Source of the DNA: Citrobacter sp. Marseille-Q6884
GTDB taxonomy: Bacteria > Pseudomonadota > Gammaproteobacteria > Enterobacterales > Enterobacteriaceae
Reading direction: 5' to 3'
Assembly: GCF_945906775.1 (NCBI RefSeq)
Contig: NZ_CAMDRE010000003.1
Span: 225,488-289,487 of the forward strand
DNA: 64,000 nt
Part shown: in pieces, positions 25,495 through 34,197 of the stretch
Position numbering within the stretch: the first letter of the stretch is position 1
Layout of the letters: each line of letters opens with the position of its first letter
The notes under the pieces: generated by a model
The model's database searches: none
What the model was told of the DNA's origin: nothing
What the model saw: only the letters and a program-made list of their open reading frames with translations
Made by a program: the position numbers and the translations under genes

Positions 25495-26592
25495 ATGCTA
25501 AAAGTTATTCAATCTCCAGCCAAATATCTCCAGGGTCCTGACGCTTCTACCTTATTTGGTCAATACGCTAAAAATCTGGCGGACAGCTTTTTCGTGATTG
25601 CGGACGACTTCGTCATGAAGCTGGCGGGAGAAAAGGTACTCAATGGCCTGCACAGCCATGACATTAGCTGCCACGCGGAACGCTTCAACGGTGAATGCAG
25701 CCATGTTGAAATTAATCGCCTGATTGCCATTCTGAAAAAACACGGTTGCCGCGGCGTGGTTGGGATTGGCGGTGGGAAAACGTTAGATACCGCCAAAGCA
25801 ATTGGTTATTACCAGAAGCTGCCGGTAGTGGTGATCCCGACCATCGCCTCAACCGATGCGCCAACCAGCGCGCTGTCCGTTATCTATACCGAAGCGGGTG
25901 AGTTTGAAGAGTATCTGATCTACCCGAAAAACCCGGATATGGTGGTGATGGATACCGCAATTATTGCCAAAGCGCCGGTACGTCTGCTGGTGGCCGGGAT
26001 GGGCGATGCGCTCTCGACCTGGTTTGAAGCGAAAGCCTGTTATGACGCTCGGGCGACCAGCATGGCGGGCGGGCAGTCCACCGTGGCGGCGCTGAGCCTG
26101 GCGCGCCTGTGCTATGATACCCTGCTGGCGGAAGGCGAAAAGGCACGCTTAGCCGCCCAGGCTGGCGTGGTGACCGATGCGCTGGAACGTATTGTCGAAG
26201 CCAACACCTACCTCAGCGGTATCGGCTTTGAAAGCAGCGGCCTTGCGGGGGCACATGCCATCCATAACGGCTTTACGATTCTGGAAGAGTGCCACCATCT
26301 GTACCACGGTGAAAAAGTCGCCTTTGGTACGCTGGCGCAGCTGGTGCTGCAGAACAGCCCGATGGAAGAGATCGAAACCGTGCTGAATTTCTGTCAGAAA
26401 GTGGGCCTGCCGGTAACGTTAGCGGAAATGGGTGTGAAAGACGACATTGACGGCAAGATTATGGCCGTGGCTAAAGCCACCTGCGCAGAAGGTGAAACTA
26501 TTCACAATATGCCGTTCCCGGTGACGCCTGAAAGCGTACATGCCGCTATTTTGACGGCAGACCTGCTGGGACAGCAGTGGCTGGCGCGTTAA
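25495..26592 (+). CDS. dhaD: Glycerol dehydrogenase DhaD (second copy, Citrobacter-like)
   Basis: A 365-residue glycerol dehydrogenase with the same motifs as the first copy (GIGGGKTLDTAK; HAIHNGFT; HHLYHGEKVAFG). From memory the sequence corresponds to the C. freundii enzyme. The start at 25495 has GAAAGGA. It is followed by a weak terminator and then dhaR in the same direction, the normal C. freundii order. Having two intact dhaD genes about 2.1 kb apart in direct orientation makes this region prone to RecA-dependent deletion. Confidence 0.93.
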   Translation: MLKVIQSPAKYLQGPDASTLFGQYAKNLADSFFVIADDFVMKLAGEKVLNGLHSHDISCHAERFNGECSHVEINRLIAILKKHGCRGVVGIGGGKTLDTAKAIGYYQKLPVVVIPTIASTDAPTSALSVIYTEAGEFEEYLIYPKNPDMVVMDTAIIAKAPVRLLVAGMGDALSTWFEAKACYDARATSMAGGQSTVAALSLARLCYDTLLAEGEKARLAAQAGVVTDALERIVEANTYLSGIGFESSGLAGAHAIHNGFTILEECHHLYHGEKVAFGTLAQLVLQNSPMEEIETVLNFCQKVGLPVTLAEMGVKDDIDGKIMAVAKATCAEGETIHNMPFPVTPESVHAAILTADLLGQQWLAR

Positions 26593-26625
26593 TCGGGCAC
26601 AGGTAAATTTACCCAGCATCTTCTC

Positions 26626-26654
26626 CCCCTCTGACAGTCTCTGCCGGAGGGGTT
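26626..26654 (+). terminator. Possible terminator between second dhaD and dhaR
   Basis: CCCCTC (26626-26631) pairs with GAGGGG (26647-26652), with a 15-base loop and TT after. It is weaker than its counterpart after the first dhaD, so read-through into dhaR is possible. Confidence 0.45.
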
Positions 26655-26681
26655 GTCTATGGCAAAACAGCGGAAAGGGAT

Positions 26682-28607
26682 ATGACGGCGCACACGCATA
26701 GCATCGGGCAGGAAGTCTCTTCGGTTCTCGCCCAGTCCTGGCATCGTTGCAGCAAGTTTATGCAGCGGGAAACCTGGCAGGCGCCGCATCAGGCGCAAGG
26801 GCTGACCTTTGAGTCGATTTGTCGTCGCAAGACGGCGCTGCTGACGATTGCGCAGGCCGCGCTGGAAGATGCCTGGGAGTTTATGGACGGTCGTCCGTGC
26901 GCACTGCTGATTCTGGATGAATCAGCCTGTATTCTCAGCCGTTGCGGCGATCCGCAGACGATAGAACAGCTGGCGGAGCTTGGATTTCGCGACGGCAGCT
27001 ATTGCGCGGAAAGCATTATCGGCAGTTGTGCGCTGTCGCTGGCGACGATGCCGGGGCAGCCGACAAAAACCTCTGGCGCTCAGCACTTTAAACAGGCGTT
27101 GCATCCGTGGTCGTTCTGCTCGACGCCGGTGTTCGATAACCATGGGCATCTGTTTGGCTCCATCTCATTGTGCTGTCTGGTAGAACATGAGTCCGTTTCT
27201 GATTTATCCCTGACGCTGGCGATTGCCAGAGAAGTCGGCAATTCATTGCTGACCGACAGCCTGCTGGCAGAATCCAACCGCCATCTGAACCAGATGTACG
27301 GGCTGCTGGAGAGCATGGATGATGGCGTGATGGCCTGGAATGAGCAGGGGGTGTTGCAGTTCCTCAATGCGCGCGCGGCGCTGCTTTTGCATCTCGACGC
27401 GCAGGCCAGCCAGGGCAAAAACATTCACGACCTGCTCAATATGCCCATGCTGCTGCGTCGGGCAATTAAACATGCCCGCGGTCTGAATCACGTCGAAGTC
27501 ACTTTTGAAAGCCAGCACCAGTTTGTTGATGCTGTTATCACCCTGAAGCCGATTGTTGAGGAGCAGGGCAACAGCTTTATCCTGCTGCTGCACCCGGTGG
27601 AGCAAATGCGTCAGCTGATGACCAGCCAGCTTGGTAAGGTGAGCCACACCTTTGAGCAGATGTCGACGGACGATCCGGAAACCCGACGCTTGATCCATTT
27701 TGGTCGCCAGGCGGCAAGGGGGAGTTTCCCGATCCTGCTGTGTGGGGAAGAGGGCGTAGGGAAAGAGCTGCTGAGCCAGGCCATTCACAATGAAAGCGAA
27801 CGCGCCAGCGGACCGTATATTGCCGTGAACTGTCAGCTGTATGCCAACAGCGTGCTGGGGCAGGATTTTATGGGCAGTGCGCCTACCGATGATGAAAATG
27901 GTCGGTTGAGCCGCCTTGAGCTGGCGAACGGCGGCACGCTGTTTCTGGAGAAAATTGAATATCTGGCACCGGAGCTGCAATCCGCGCTGTTACAGGTGAT
28001 TAAGCAGGGAGTATTAACCCGTCTTGATGCCCGTCGGCTGATTCCGGTGGATGTGAAAGTGATCGCCACCACTACGGTTGATCTCGCTAATCTGGTGGAG
28101 CAAAACCGCTTTAGCCGCCAACTGTATTACGCGCTGCACTCTTTTGAGATTGTTATCCCGCCGCTACGGGCGCGGCGTAACAGTATTCCCTCGCTGATTT
28201 ATACGCGACTGAATAGCCTGAAAAAACGCTTCTCATCCAGCCTGAAGATCGACGACGACGCGCTGGCACAACTGGTGGCTTATTCGTGGCCGGGCAATGA
28301 TTTCGAGCTGAACAGCATTATCGAAAACATCGCTATCAGTAGCGATAACGGGCATATCCGGCTGAGTAATTTACCTGATTATCTGTTTGCCGAGCGTCCC
28401 GGTCTGGAGACCGCGTCTTCCCTGCTGCCAGCCAGCCTGACGTTTACCGCTATCGAAAAAGAGGCGATTATCCATGCCGCCCGTGTCACCAGTGGGCGAG
28501 TACAGGAGATGTCGCAACTGCTGAATATTGGTCGCACCACCTTGTGGCGTAAGATGAAGCAGTACGACATCGACGCCAGCCAGTTTAAGCGCAAACATCT
28601 GGAGTAG
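26682..28607 (+). CDS. dhaR: Dha regulon transcriptional activator DhaR
   Basis: A 641-residue enhancer-binding-type activator of the dha operons. An N-terminal GAF-like sensor region (about 1-190) and a PAS-like region (about 205-310) are followed by an AAA+ domain with a Walker A-like segment (LLCGEEGVGKELLSQAIH, about 350) and a C-terminal Fis-type helix-turn-helix (SGRVQEMSQLLNIGRTTLWRKM, about 605-625). The GAFTGA loop that contacts sigma-54 is not recognisable (FMGSAPTDDENG at that place), so it probably acts with sigma-70 polymerase, as reported for E. coli DhaR. It has the length of C. freundii DhaR. It is convergent with and overlaps by 23 bases the adenosyltransferase gene. The only intact dhaR in the window. 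Confidence 0.93.
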   Translation: MTAHTHSIGQEVSSVLAQSWHRCSKFMQRETWQAPHQAQGLTFESICRRKTALLTIAQAALEDAWEFMDGRPCALLILDESACILSRCGDPQTIEQLAELGFRDGSYCAESIIGSCALSLATMPGQPTKTSGAQHFKQALHPWSFCSTPVFDNHGHLFGSISLCCLVEHESVSDLSLTLAIAREVGNSLLTDSLLAESNRHLNQMYGLLESMDDGVMAWNEQGVLQFLNARAALLLHLDAQASQGKNIHDLLNMPMLLRRAIKHARGLNHVEVTFESQHQFVDAVITLKPIVEEQGNSFILLLHPVEQMRQLMTSQLGKVSHTFEQMSTDDPETRRLIHFGRQAARGSFPILLCGEEGVGKELLSQAIHNESERASGPYIAVNCQLYANSVLGQDFMGSAPTDDENGRLSRLELANGGTLFLEKIEYLAPELQSALLQVIKQGVLTRLDARRLIPVDVKVIATTTVDLANLVEQNRFSRQLYYALHSFEIVIPPLRARRNSIPSLIYTRLNSLKKRFSSSLKIDDDALAQLVAYSWPGNDFELNSIIENIAISSDNGHIRLSNLPDYLFAERPGLETASSLLPASLTFTAIEKEAIIHAARVTSGRVQEMSQLLNIGRTTLWRKMKQYDIDASQFKRKHLE

Positions 28608-29115
28608 TTTCTTCGATTCTGGCCATGGAGAACAGCGCATCCGACAGCCGGTTGATATAACGCCTGGGTTCATCGCGTAACGTCAGCTTTTTGTCCATCG
28701 CGATGAGGATCCGCTCCAGCCGCCGTGCCAGGGTGCGCGCCACGTGTAGTTGTGCCGATGCCAGATTTTTCCCCGGAATGACAAATTCTTTCAGGGGGCC
28801 GCTCTGCGCCATATTGCGATCAATAAGTTGCTCCAGCGCCTGAATATCCTCGGCGTTAATCGTCTGCGTTAAGCGGGCGAGACCTTTCTCATCGCTGGCG
28901 AGTTCCGCCCCCAGCACAAACAGCATCTTCTGGATGGCATGCAGATCCTGGCGTAATTCTGCCTGGCGCGAGCTGGCATAGCAGACGCCAAGCTGGGAAA
29001 TCAGTTCATCCACCGTACCATAGGCGTTAACGCGGATGTCGTCTTTGTCGATACGGCTGCCGCCAAATAGCGCGGTCGTGCCTTTATCACCGGTTCGGGT
29101 ATAGATGCGATACAT
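28585..29115 (-). CDS. PduO-type ATP:cob(I)alamin adenosyltransferase
   Basis: A 176-residue enzyme that makes adenosylcobalamin, the cofactor of glycerol dehydratase. The N-terminal ATP-binding motif is TRTGDKGTTALFGG (about 5-18), and the later RRLERILIAM and DEPRRYINRLSDALF segments are characteristic of PduO-type enzymes. In dha literature the gene is called orfW. It directly abuts dhaG (TAA then ATG with no gap), supporting translational coupling. Its 3' end overlaps convergent dhaR. Confidence 0.93.
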   Translation of the reverse strand: MYRIYTRTGDKGTTALFGGSRIDKDDIRVNAYGTVDELISQLGVCYASSRQAELRQDLHAIQKMLFVLGAELASDEKGLARLTQTINAEDIQALEQLIDRNMAQSGPLKEFVIPGKNLASAQLHVARTLARRLERILIAMDKKLTLRDEPRRYINRLSDALFSMARIEETTPDVCA

Positions 29116-29469
29116 TTATTTTATCTCGCTGAAGGGAAGCACTTTGACCAGTTGGCCCGCATTGGCGCCGAGCGTGCGGATGCTGGCTATCCCAGCGGCG
29201 ATATGCCCGCAGACCAGCGCCCGATCCTCGGGTAGCTGGGCGTGGGTTAGGGCAATATCACCACTGGCGCTGAGGCCGAGACCCACGCGTAGCGTTGAGC
29301 TTTTAGCCGCCAGCTTGCTGAGGGCCAGCGCGCAGTCATGCTCGTCGCAACAGATTGTCCGGCAAGGGACGCCTTGCTCTTCCAGCCCCCAGCATAGTTC
29401 ATCAAGCACGCGCGTATCCTGCCAGCGTGAGTGATAAAACAGATGTACGCCCGGTGATGAAAGTGACAT
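29116..29469 (-). CDS. dhaG: Glycerol dehydratase reactivase small subunit DhaG
   Basis: A 117-residue protein (also called gdrB or orfX) that, with DhaF, exchanges inactivated cobalamin on glycerol dehydratase for fresh adenosylcobalamin. The segments LDELCWGLEEQGVPCRT and LRTLGANAGQLVKVLP are typical of the B12-diol dehydratase reactivase small subunit. It lies between dhaT and the adenosyltransferase gene in a minus-strand operon. It is homologous to the third-origin copy at 63509. Confidence 0.93.
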   Translation of the reverse strand: MSLSSPGVHLFYHSRWQDTRVLDELCWGLEEQGVPCRTICCDEHDCALALSKLAAKSSTLRVGLGLSASGDIALTHAQLPEDRALVCGHIAAGIASIRTLGANAGQLVKVLPFSEIK

Positions 29470-29485
29470 TGCGCCCCCTTATTGA

Positions 29486-30649
29486 TCAGAATGCCTGACG
29501 GAAGATCCCGGCAATTTCTTTCTCGTTACCTTTACGCGGGTTGGAGAAGGCATTGCCGTCTTTCAGCGCCATTTCCGCCATATACGGGAAATCGGCTTCT
29601 TTGACGCCCAGCTCGCGCAGATGCTGCGGAATACCGATATCGGCTGACAGGCGAGCGATGGCGCGAATCGCCAGCTCGGCAGCATCCATGGTGGACAGAC
29701 CGTCAGTGTTCTCACCCATAAACTCCGCGATGTCGGCAAATTTCTCCGGATTAGCGATCAGGTTATAGCGCGCCACGTGCGGCAGCAGGACGGCATTTGC
29801 TACGCCGTGCGGCATGTCGTACAGACCGCCAAGCTGATGCGCCATCGCGTGAACGTAGCCAAGGTTGGCGTTGTTGAAGGCCATACCCGCCAGCAAAGAG
29901 GCATAGGCCATATTCTCGCGAGCTTTCAGGTTGCTGCCCAGTGCTACGGCCTGGCGTAAGTTGCGGGCGATCAGACGAATTGCCTGGATAGCGGCGGCGT
30001 CGGTAACCGGGTTGGCATCTTTTGAAATATAGGCCTCAACGGCGTGGGTCAGGGCGTCCATTCCTGTTGCCGCAGTCAGTGGCGCAGGTTTGCCGAGCAT
30101 CAGCAGTGGGTCATTAATGGAAACCGACGGCAGGTTGCGCCAACTGACAATCACAAACTTCACTTTGGTTTTGGTATTGGTCAGCACGCAGTGACGGGTG
30201 ACTTCGCTGGCGGTACCGGCGGTGGTATTCACCGCGACGATCGGCGGCAGCGGATTGGTCAGGGTTTCAATCCCGGCATAGCTATAGAGATCGCCTTCGT
30301 GCGTCGCCGCGATACCGATGCCTTTACCGCAGTCATGCGGGCTACCACCGCCGACGGTAACGATGATATCGCATTGCTCTTTACGAAAAACGTCCAGGCC
30401 GTCGCGCACGTTGGTGTCTTTAGGGTTTGGCTCGACGCCGTCAAACACCACCACGTCAATACCGGCTTCACGCAGATGTTCGAGGGTTTTATCAACCGCG
30501 CCGTCCTTAATGGCTCGCAGACCTTTATCAGTCACCAGCAGCGCTTTTTTACCGCCCAACAGTTTGCAGCGTTCGCCCACGACGGAAATAGCATTCGGGC
30601 CAAAAAAGTTCACATTTGGCACCAGGTAATCAAACATACGATAGCTCAT
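29486..30649 (-). CDS. dhaT: 1,3-propanediol dehydrogenase DhaT (Citrobacter-like)
   Basis: A 387-residue iron-dependent group III alcohol dehydrogenase that reduces 3-hydroxypropionaldehyde to 1,3-propanediol with NADH. The cofactor loop is GGGSPHDCGKG (about 97-107), and the iron-binding histidines lie in AMAHQLGGLYDMPHGVANAVLLPH (about 262-285). It differs from the copy at 62325 at scattered positions (for example LREAGIDVVVFDG versus LREAGIEVAIFDG) and looks like the C. freundii form. It is transcribed with orfY upstream and dhaG downstream. Confidence 0.95.
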   Translation of the reverse strand: MSYRMFDYLVPNVNFFGPNAISVVGERCKLLGGKKALLVTDKGLRAIKDGAVDKTLEHLREAGIDVVVFDGVEPNPKDTNVRDGLDVFRKEQCDIIVTVGGGSPHDCGKGIGIAATHEGDLYSYAGIETLTNPLPPIVAVNTTAGTASEVTRHCVLTNTKTKVKFVIVSWRNLPSVSINDPLLMLGKPAPLTAATGMDALTHAVEAYISKDANPVTDAAAIQAIRLIARNLRQAVALGSNLKARENMAYASLLAGMAFNNANLGYVHAMAHQLGGLYDMPHGVANAVLLPHVARYNLIANPEKFADIAEFMGENTDGLSTMDAAELAIRAIARLSADIGIPQHLRELGVKEADFPYMAEMALKDGNAFSNPRKGNEKEIAGIFRQAF

Positions 30650-30671
30650 AATTTACCTTCTTAGATTTAAA

Positions 30672-31100
30672 TTATAATTCAGAGAAACAATTCAGTGCGG
30701 TTTGCGCTAATAACATGTCTTGTTCGACAGTACCGCCACTTACGCCGACAGCACCGATTAATTTATCGTTTAACATGACAGGTAAGCCGCCACCAAAAAT
30801 AACGATCCGCTGTTGATTCGTTAGCTGTAAACCATATAGTGACGCACCCGGTTGTACCGCGTCGGTAATTTCATGGGTCCCCTGCCGCAGACAGCAGGCG
30901 GTATACGCTTTATTAAGAGAAATATCACAGCTGGTGACGAACGCGTCGTCCATGCGTTGCATCAGCAGCGTGTTGCCGCCGCGATCCACCACGGAAAAGA
31001 CCACCGGCACGTTGATCTCAAGCGCTTTAGCCTCGACGGCCTGCGCCATTTTTTTCGCCGCCGCCAGCGTAATGGTGGCGATTGGTTGGCTCTTATTCAC
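30672..31100 (-). CDS. OrfY, GlcG/HbpS-family protein
   Basis: A 142-residue protein of the GlcG/HbpS (DUF336) family, with the characteristic VVDRGGNTLLMQRMD, TSCDISLNKAYTA and GAVGVSGGTVEQDMLLA segments. It corresponds to orfY of the C. freundii and K. pneumoniae dha regulons. Its biochemical role is not settled; related proteins bind haem or cobalamin-like ligands. It is the first gene of the minus-strand operon that shares a control region with dhaB. Confidence 0.88.
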   Translation of the reverse strand: MNKSQPIATITLAAAKKMAQAVEAKALEINVPVVFSVVDRGGNTLLMQRMDDAFVTSCDISLNKAYTACCLRQGTHEITDAVQPGASLYGLQLTNQQRIVIFGGGLPVMLNDKLIGAVGVSGGTVEQDMLLAQTALNCFSEL

Positions 31101-31312
31101 AGTCTCTCCTGAAAATGTTGTAGGGCTGATGTCACGAAAATATCGCGATACAGCTATTTTTTATCATTGGGTTTGGCTTTATTTTCTCGCCGCGCGTTAT
31201 TAAGTCAATAGGGTGAAAATTTAAAAAGTATTAATTTAATTTTGTGTATTAGTGTTTATTGATAATGATCATTTAACTTCGTCACAATTCGCTACGAATA
31301 TTCCTGAGAACC

Positions 31313-31358
31313 GTTTCAATATGGAACGATGAATTTTTATTACGTGCCAAATTGGAAC
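31313..31358. promoter_or_regulatory. Paired palindromes, candidate DhaR sites between orfY and dhaB
   Basis: GTTTCAATATGGAAC (31313-31327) and GTGCCAAATTGGAAC (31344-31358), 31 bp apart, in the 392-bp divergent control region 31101-31492. This is the fifth pair in the window and the only one in this region. AT-rich stretches on both sides probably hold the two promoters. Confidence 0.65.
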
Positions 31359-31492
31359 GAAATTAATTTTATTTTTTTATTGCTGTGCTCATTTAGAGTT
31401 CGGCCATTGCTGATGAAAGGCGAATGCCGGGAGGTGTGTCCCCGGCAATACGGCCCGGCGTCCCTATTTTTTATCTTTTGAGTCCATAAACT

Positions 31493-33160
31493 ATGAGAAG
31501 ATCAAAACGATTCGAAGTGCTTGCGAAGCGCCCTGTAAATCAGGATGGGCTGATTGGCGAATGGCCTGAAGAGGGACTGATCGCCATGGAAAGCCCCTAC
31601 GATCCGGCTTCGTCGGTGAAGGTAGAGAATGGTCGTATTGTTGAGCTGGACGGCAAGAGCCGCGCCGAGTTCGACATGATTGACCGTTTTATTGCCGACT
31701 ACGCGATTAACGTGGCTGAAACTGAACGCGCCATGCGGCTCGACGCGCTGGAGATCGCCAGAATGCTGGTGGATATCCACGTCAGCCGGGAAGAGATTGT
31801 TGCTATTACCACCGCTATCACCCCGGCGAAAGCGGTGGAGGTGATGGCGCAAATGAACGTGGTGGAAATGATGATGGCGCTGCAAAAAATGCGCGCCAGA
31901 CGCACGCCGTCCAACCAGTGCCATGTCACCAACCTGAAAGACAACCCGGTACAGATTGCCGCCGATGCGGCTGAAGCGGGGATCCGTGGTTTTTCAGAAC
32001 AGGAAACGACGGTCGGGATCGCCCGCTATGCGCCGTTTAACGCCCTGGCGCTGCTGGTCGGTTCCCAGTGCGGTCGCCCCGGCGTGCTGACGCAATGTTC
32101 CGTTGAGGAGGCGACTGAGCTGGAGCTGGGGATGCGCGGGTTAACCAGCTACGCCGAAACCGTGTCGGTATACGGTACAGAGTCTGTGTTTACCGACGGC
32201 GATGATACGCCGTGGTCCAAAGCGTTTCTCGCCTCGGCCTATGCGTCTCGCGGACTGAAAATGCGTTACACCTCTGGCACCGGTTCGGAAGCGCTGATGG
32301 GCTATTCCGAGAGTAAATCGATGCTCTATCTGGAGTCGCGCTGCATCTTTATCACCAAAGGCGCGGGCGTACAGGGGCTGCAAAACGGTGCGGTCAGCTG
32401 TATTGGCATGACCGGCGCGGTGCCGTCGGGGATCCGCGCGGTGCTGGCGGAAAACCTGATTGCCTCAATGCTCGACCTTGAAGTGGCCTCCGCCAATGAC
32501 CAGACCTTTTCCCACTCTGATATTCGCCGTACCGCCCGTACCCTGATGCAAATGCTTCCCGGCACCGACTTTATCTTCTCCGGCTATAGCGCCGTACCGA
32601 ACTACGACAACATGTTTGCCGGGTCGAACTTCGACGCGGAAGACTTCGATGATTACAACATTCTGCAACGCGATCTGATGGTTGATGGTGGTCTGCGTCC
32701 TGTAACCGAAGAAGAAACCATCGCCATCCGCAACAAGGCGGCACGCGCCATTCAGGCAGTGTTCCGCGAACTGGGCCTGCCGCTGATTAGCGATGAAGAA
32801 GTCGAAGCTGCTACTTATGCTCACGGCAGCAAAGATATGCCCGCGCGCAATGTGGTGGAAGATCTGGCCGCCGTGGAAGAGATGATGAAGCGCAATATCA
32901 CCGGGCTGGATATCGTCGGCGCACTAAGCCGTAGCGGTTTCGAAGATATCGCCAGTAACATCCTCAATATGCTGAGACAGCGTGTTACCGGTGATTACCT
33001 GCAAACGTCGGCTATTCTGGATCGCCAGTTCGACGTCGTCAGCGCCGTCAACGACATCAATGATTATCAGGGACCTGGTACCGGCTATCGCATCAGTGCC
33101 GAACGCTGGGCGGAAATTAAAAATATTGCGGGCGTGGTTCAGCCCGGCTCGATCGAATAA
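31493..33160 (+). CDS. dhaB: Coenzyme B12-dependent glycerol dehydratase large subunit
   Basis: A 555-residue catalytic subunit that dehydrates glycerol to 3-hydroxypropionaldehyde by a radical mechanism. The TIM-barrel active-site segments of the diol/glycerol dehydratase family are present: FSEQETTVGIARY (substrate and metal Glu/His region, about 165-180), MRYTSGTGSEALMGY and FSGYSAVPNYDNMF. It is full length and C. freundii-like. It heads a plus-strand operon with dhaC, dhaE and dhaF. Activity requires adenosylcobalamin and reactivation by DhaF/DhaG, both encoded nearby. Confidence 0.96.
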   Translation: MRRSKRFEVLAKRPVNQDGLIGEWPEEGLIAMESPYDPASSVKVENGRIVELDGKSRAEFDMIDRFIADYAINVAETERAMRLDALEIARMLVDIHVSREEIVAITTAITPAKAVEVMAQMNVVEMMMALQKMRARRTPSNQCHVTNLKDNPVQIAADAAEAGIRGFSEQETTVGIARYAPFNALALLVGSQCGRPGVLTQCSVEEATELELGMRGLTSYAETVSVYGTESVFTDGDDTPWSKAFLASAYASRGLKMRYTSGTGSEALMGYSESKSMLYLESRCIFITKGAGVQGLQNGAVSCIGMTGAVPSGIRAVLAENLIASMLDLEVASANDQTFSHSDIRRTARTLMQMLPGTDFIFSGYSAVPNYDNMFAGSNFDAEDFDDYNILQRDLMVDGGLRPVTEEETIAIRNKAARAIQAVFRELGLPLISDEEVEAATYAHGSKDMPARNVVEDLAAVEEMMKRNITGLDIVGALSRSGFEDIASNILNMLRQRVTGDYLQTSAILDRQFDVVSAVNDINDYQGPGTGYRISAERWAEIKNIAGVVQPGSIE

Positions 33161-33171
33161 GGCGGTACACA

Positions 33172-33756
33172 GTGGAATGCACAACTGAACGTAAGCCGGT
33201 TTTCATCTTACAGGTGAGCGAAGGCGAGGCGGCTAAAGCGGACGAACGCGTGGATGAAGTCGTGATAGGCGTCGGCCCGGCCTTTGATAAGTATCAGCAT
33301 AAAACCTTGATTGATATGCCGCACAACGCGATTTTGAAAGAGCTGGTTGCTGGCATCGAAGAAGAGGGGCTGCATGCGCGAGTAGTGAGGATCCTGCGCA
33401 CCTCAGATGTTTCTTTTATGGCATGGGATGCGGCAAATCTCAGCGGCTCAGGCATTGGGATTGGTATCCAGTCGAAAGGAACCACGGTGATTCATCAGCG
33501 CGATCTGCTGCCGCTAAGTAACCTGGAACTGTTTTCTCAGGCTCCGCTGCTGACGCTGGAAACCTATCGTCAGATTGGTAAAAACGCCGCACGCTATGCA
33601 CGCAAAGAGTCGCCTTCGCCGGTGCCAGTGGTCAATGACCAGATGGTGCGCCCTAAATTTATGGCCAAGGCCGCGCTGTTTCACATCAAAGAAACCAAAC
33701 ACGTGGTGCAGGATGCTGCGCCTGTCACGTTGCATATTGCACTGGTAAGGGAATGA
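33172..33756 (+). CDS. dhaC: Glycerol dehydratase medium subunit
   Basis: A 194-residue medium subunit that contributes to the cobalamin-binding interface. Typical family segments are GVGPAFDKYQHKTLIDMPH, RTSDVSFMAWDAANLSGSGIGIG and TTVIHQRDLLPLSNLELF. It begins 11 bases after dhaB and ends 2 bases before the selected dhaE start. Confidence 0.95.
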   Translation: MECTTERKPVFILQVSEGEAAKADERVDEVVIGVGPAFDKYQHKTLIDMPHNAILKELVAGIEEEGLHARVVRILRTSDVSFMAWDAANLSGSGIGIGIQSKGTTVIHQRDLLPLSNLELFSQAPLLTLETYRQIGKNAARYARKESPSPVPVVNDQMVRPKFMAKAALFHIKETKHVVQDAAPVTLHIALVRE

Positions 33757-33758
33757 CC

Positions 33759-34187
33759 ATGAACGACAACATCATGACCGCGCAGGATTACCCATTAGCC
33801 ACCCGCTGCCCGGAGAAAATCCGGACGCCTGGCGGCAAGCCGCTAACCGACATTACCCTTGAGAATGTGCTGGCGGGCCGCGTAGGGCCGCAGGATGTGC
33901 GTATTTCTCAGCAAACGCTGGAGTACCAGGCGCAGATTGCCGAGCAGATGCAGCGTCATGCCGTGGCGCGCAATTTTCGTCGTGCGGCAGAACTGATTGC
34001 GATCCCGGATGCCCGCATTCTGGAGATCTACAACGCACTGAGGCCGTTTCGTTCTTCGTTCGCCGAGTTGCAGGCCATTGCCGATGAACTGGAACACACC
34101 TGGCACGCCACGGTGAACGCCGGGTTTGTCCGCGAGTCGGCAGAGGTATACCAGCAGAGAAATAAGCTGCGTAAAGGCAGTCAGTGA
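33759..34187 (+). CDS. dhaE: Glycerol dehydratase small subunit
   Basis: A 142-residue small subunit with DYPLATRCPEKI, NVLAGRVGPQDVRISQQTL and ARNFRRAAELIAIPD, as in the C. freundii protein. The start at 33759 (AGGGA 8 bases upstream) is preferred over an in-frame ATG at 33753 that overlaps the dhaC stop. It is followed by dhaF after 10 bases. Confidence 0.94.
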   Translation: MNDNIMTAQDYPLATRCPEKIRTPGGKPLTDITLENVLAGRVGPQDVRISQQTLEYQAQIAEQMQRHAVARNFRRAAELIAIPDARILEIYNALRPFRSSFAELQAIADELEHTWHATVNAGFVRESAEVYQQRNKLRKGSQ

Positions 34188-34197
34188 CGGAGGCAGC

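Noticed and set aside
24000..26592. Recent tandem duplication of dhaD
   Set aside because: The two copies differ at many codons and their control regions differ, pointing to two sources rather than duplication.
26682..28607. DhaR as a sigma-54-dependent activator
   Set aside because: The AAA+ domain is present but the GAFTGA loop is not recognisable, and no clear -24/-12 promoter was seen before dhaK, dhaD or dhaB.
30044..30664. Plus-strand frame of 206 codons opposite dhaT, and a similar 372-codon frame opposite the second dhaT (62235-63353)
   Set aside because: Both are antisense shadows of dhaT, arising from its codon pattern; no start signals or domains.
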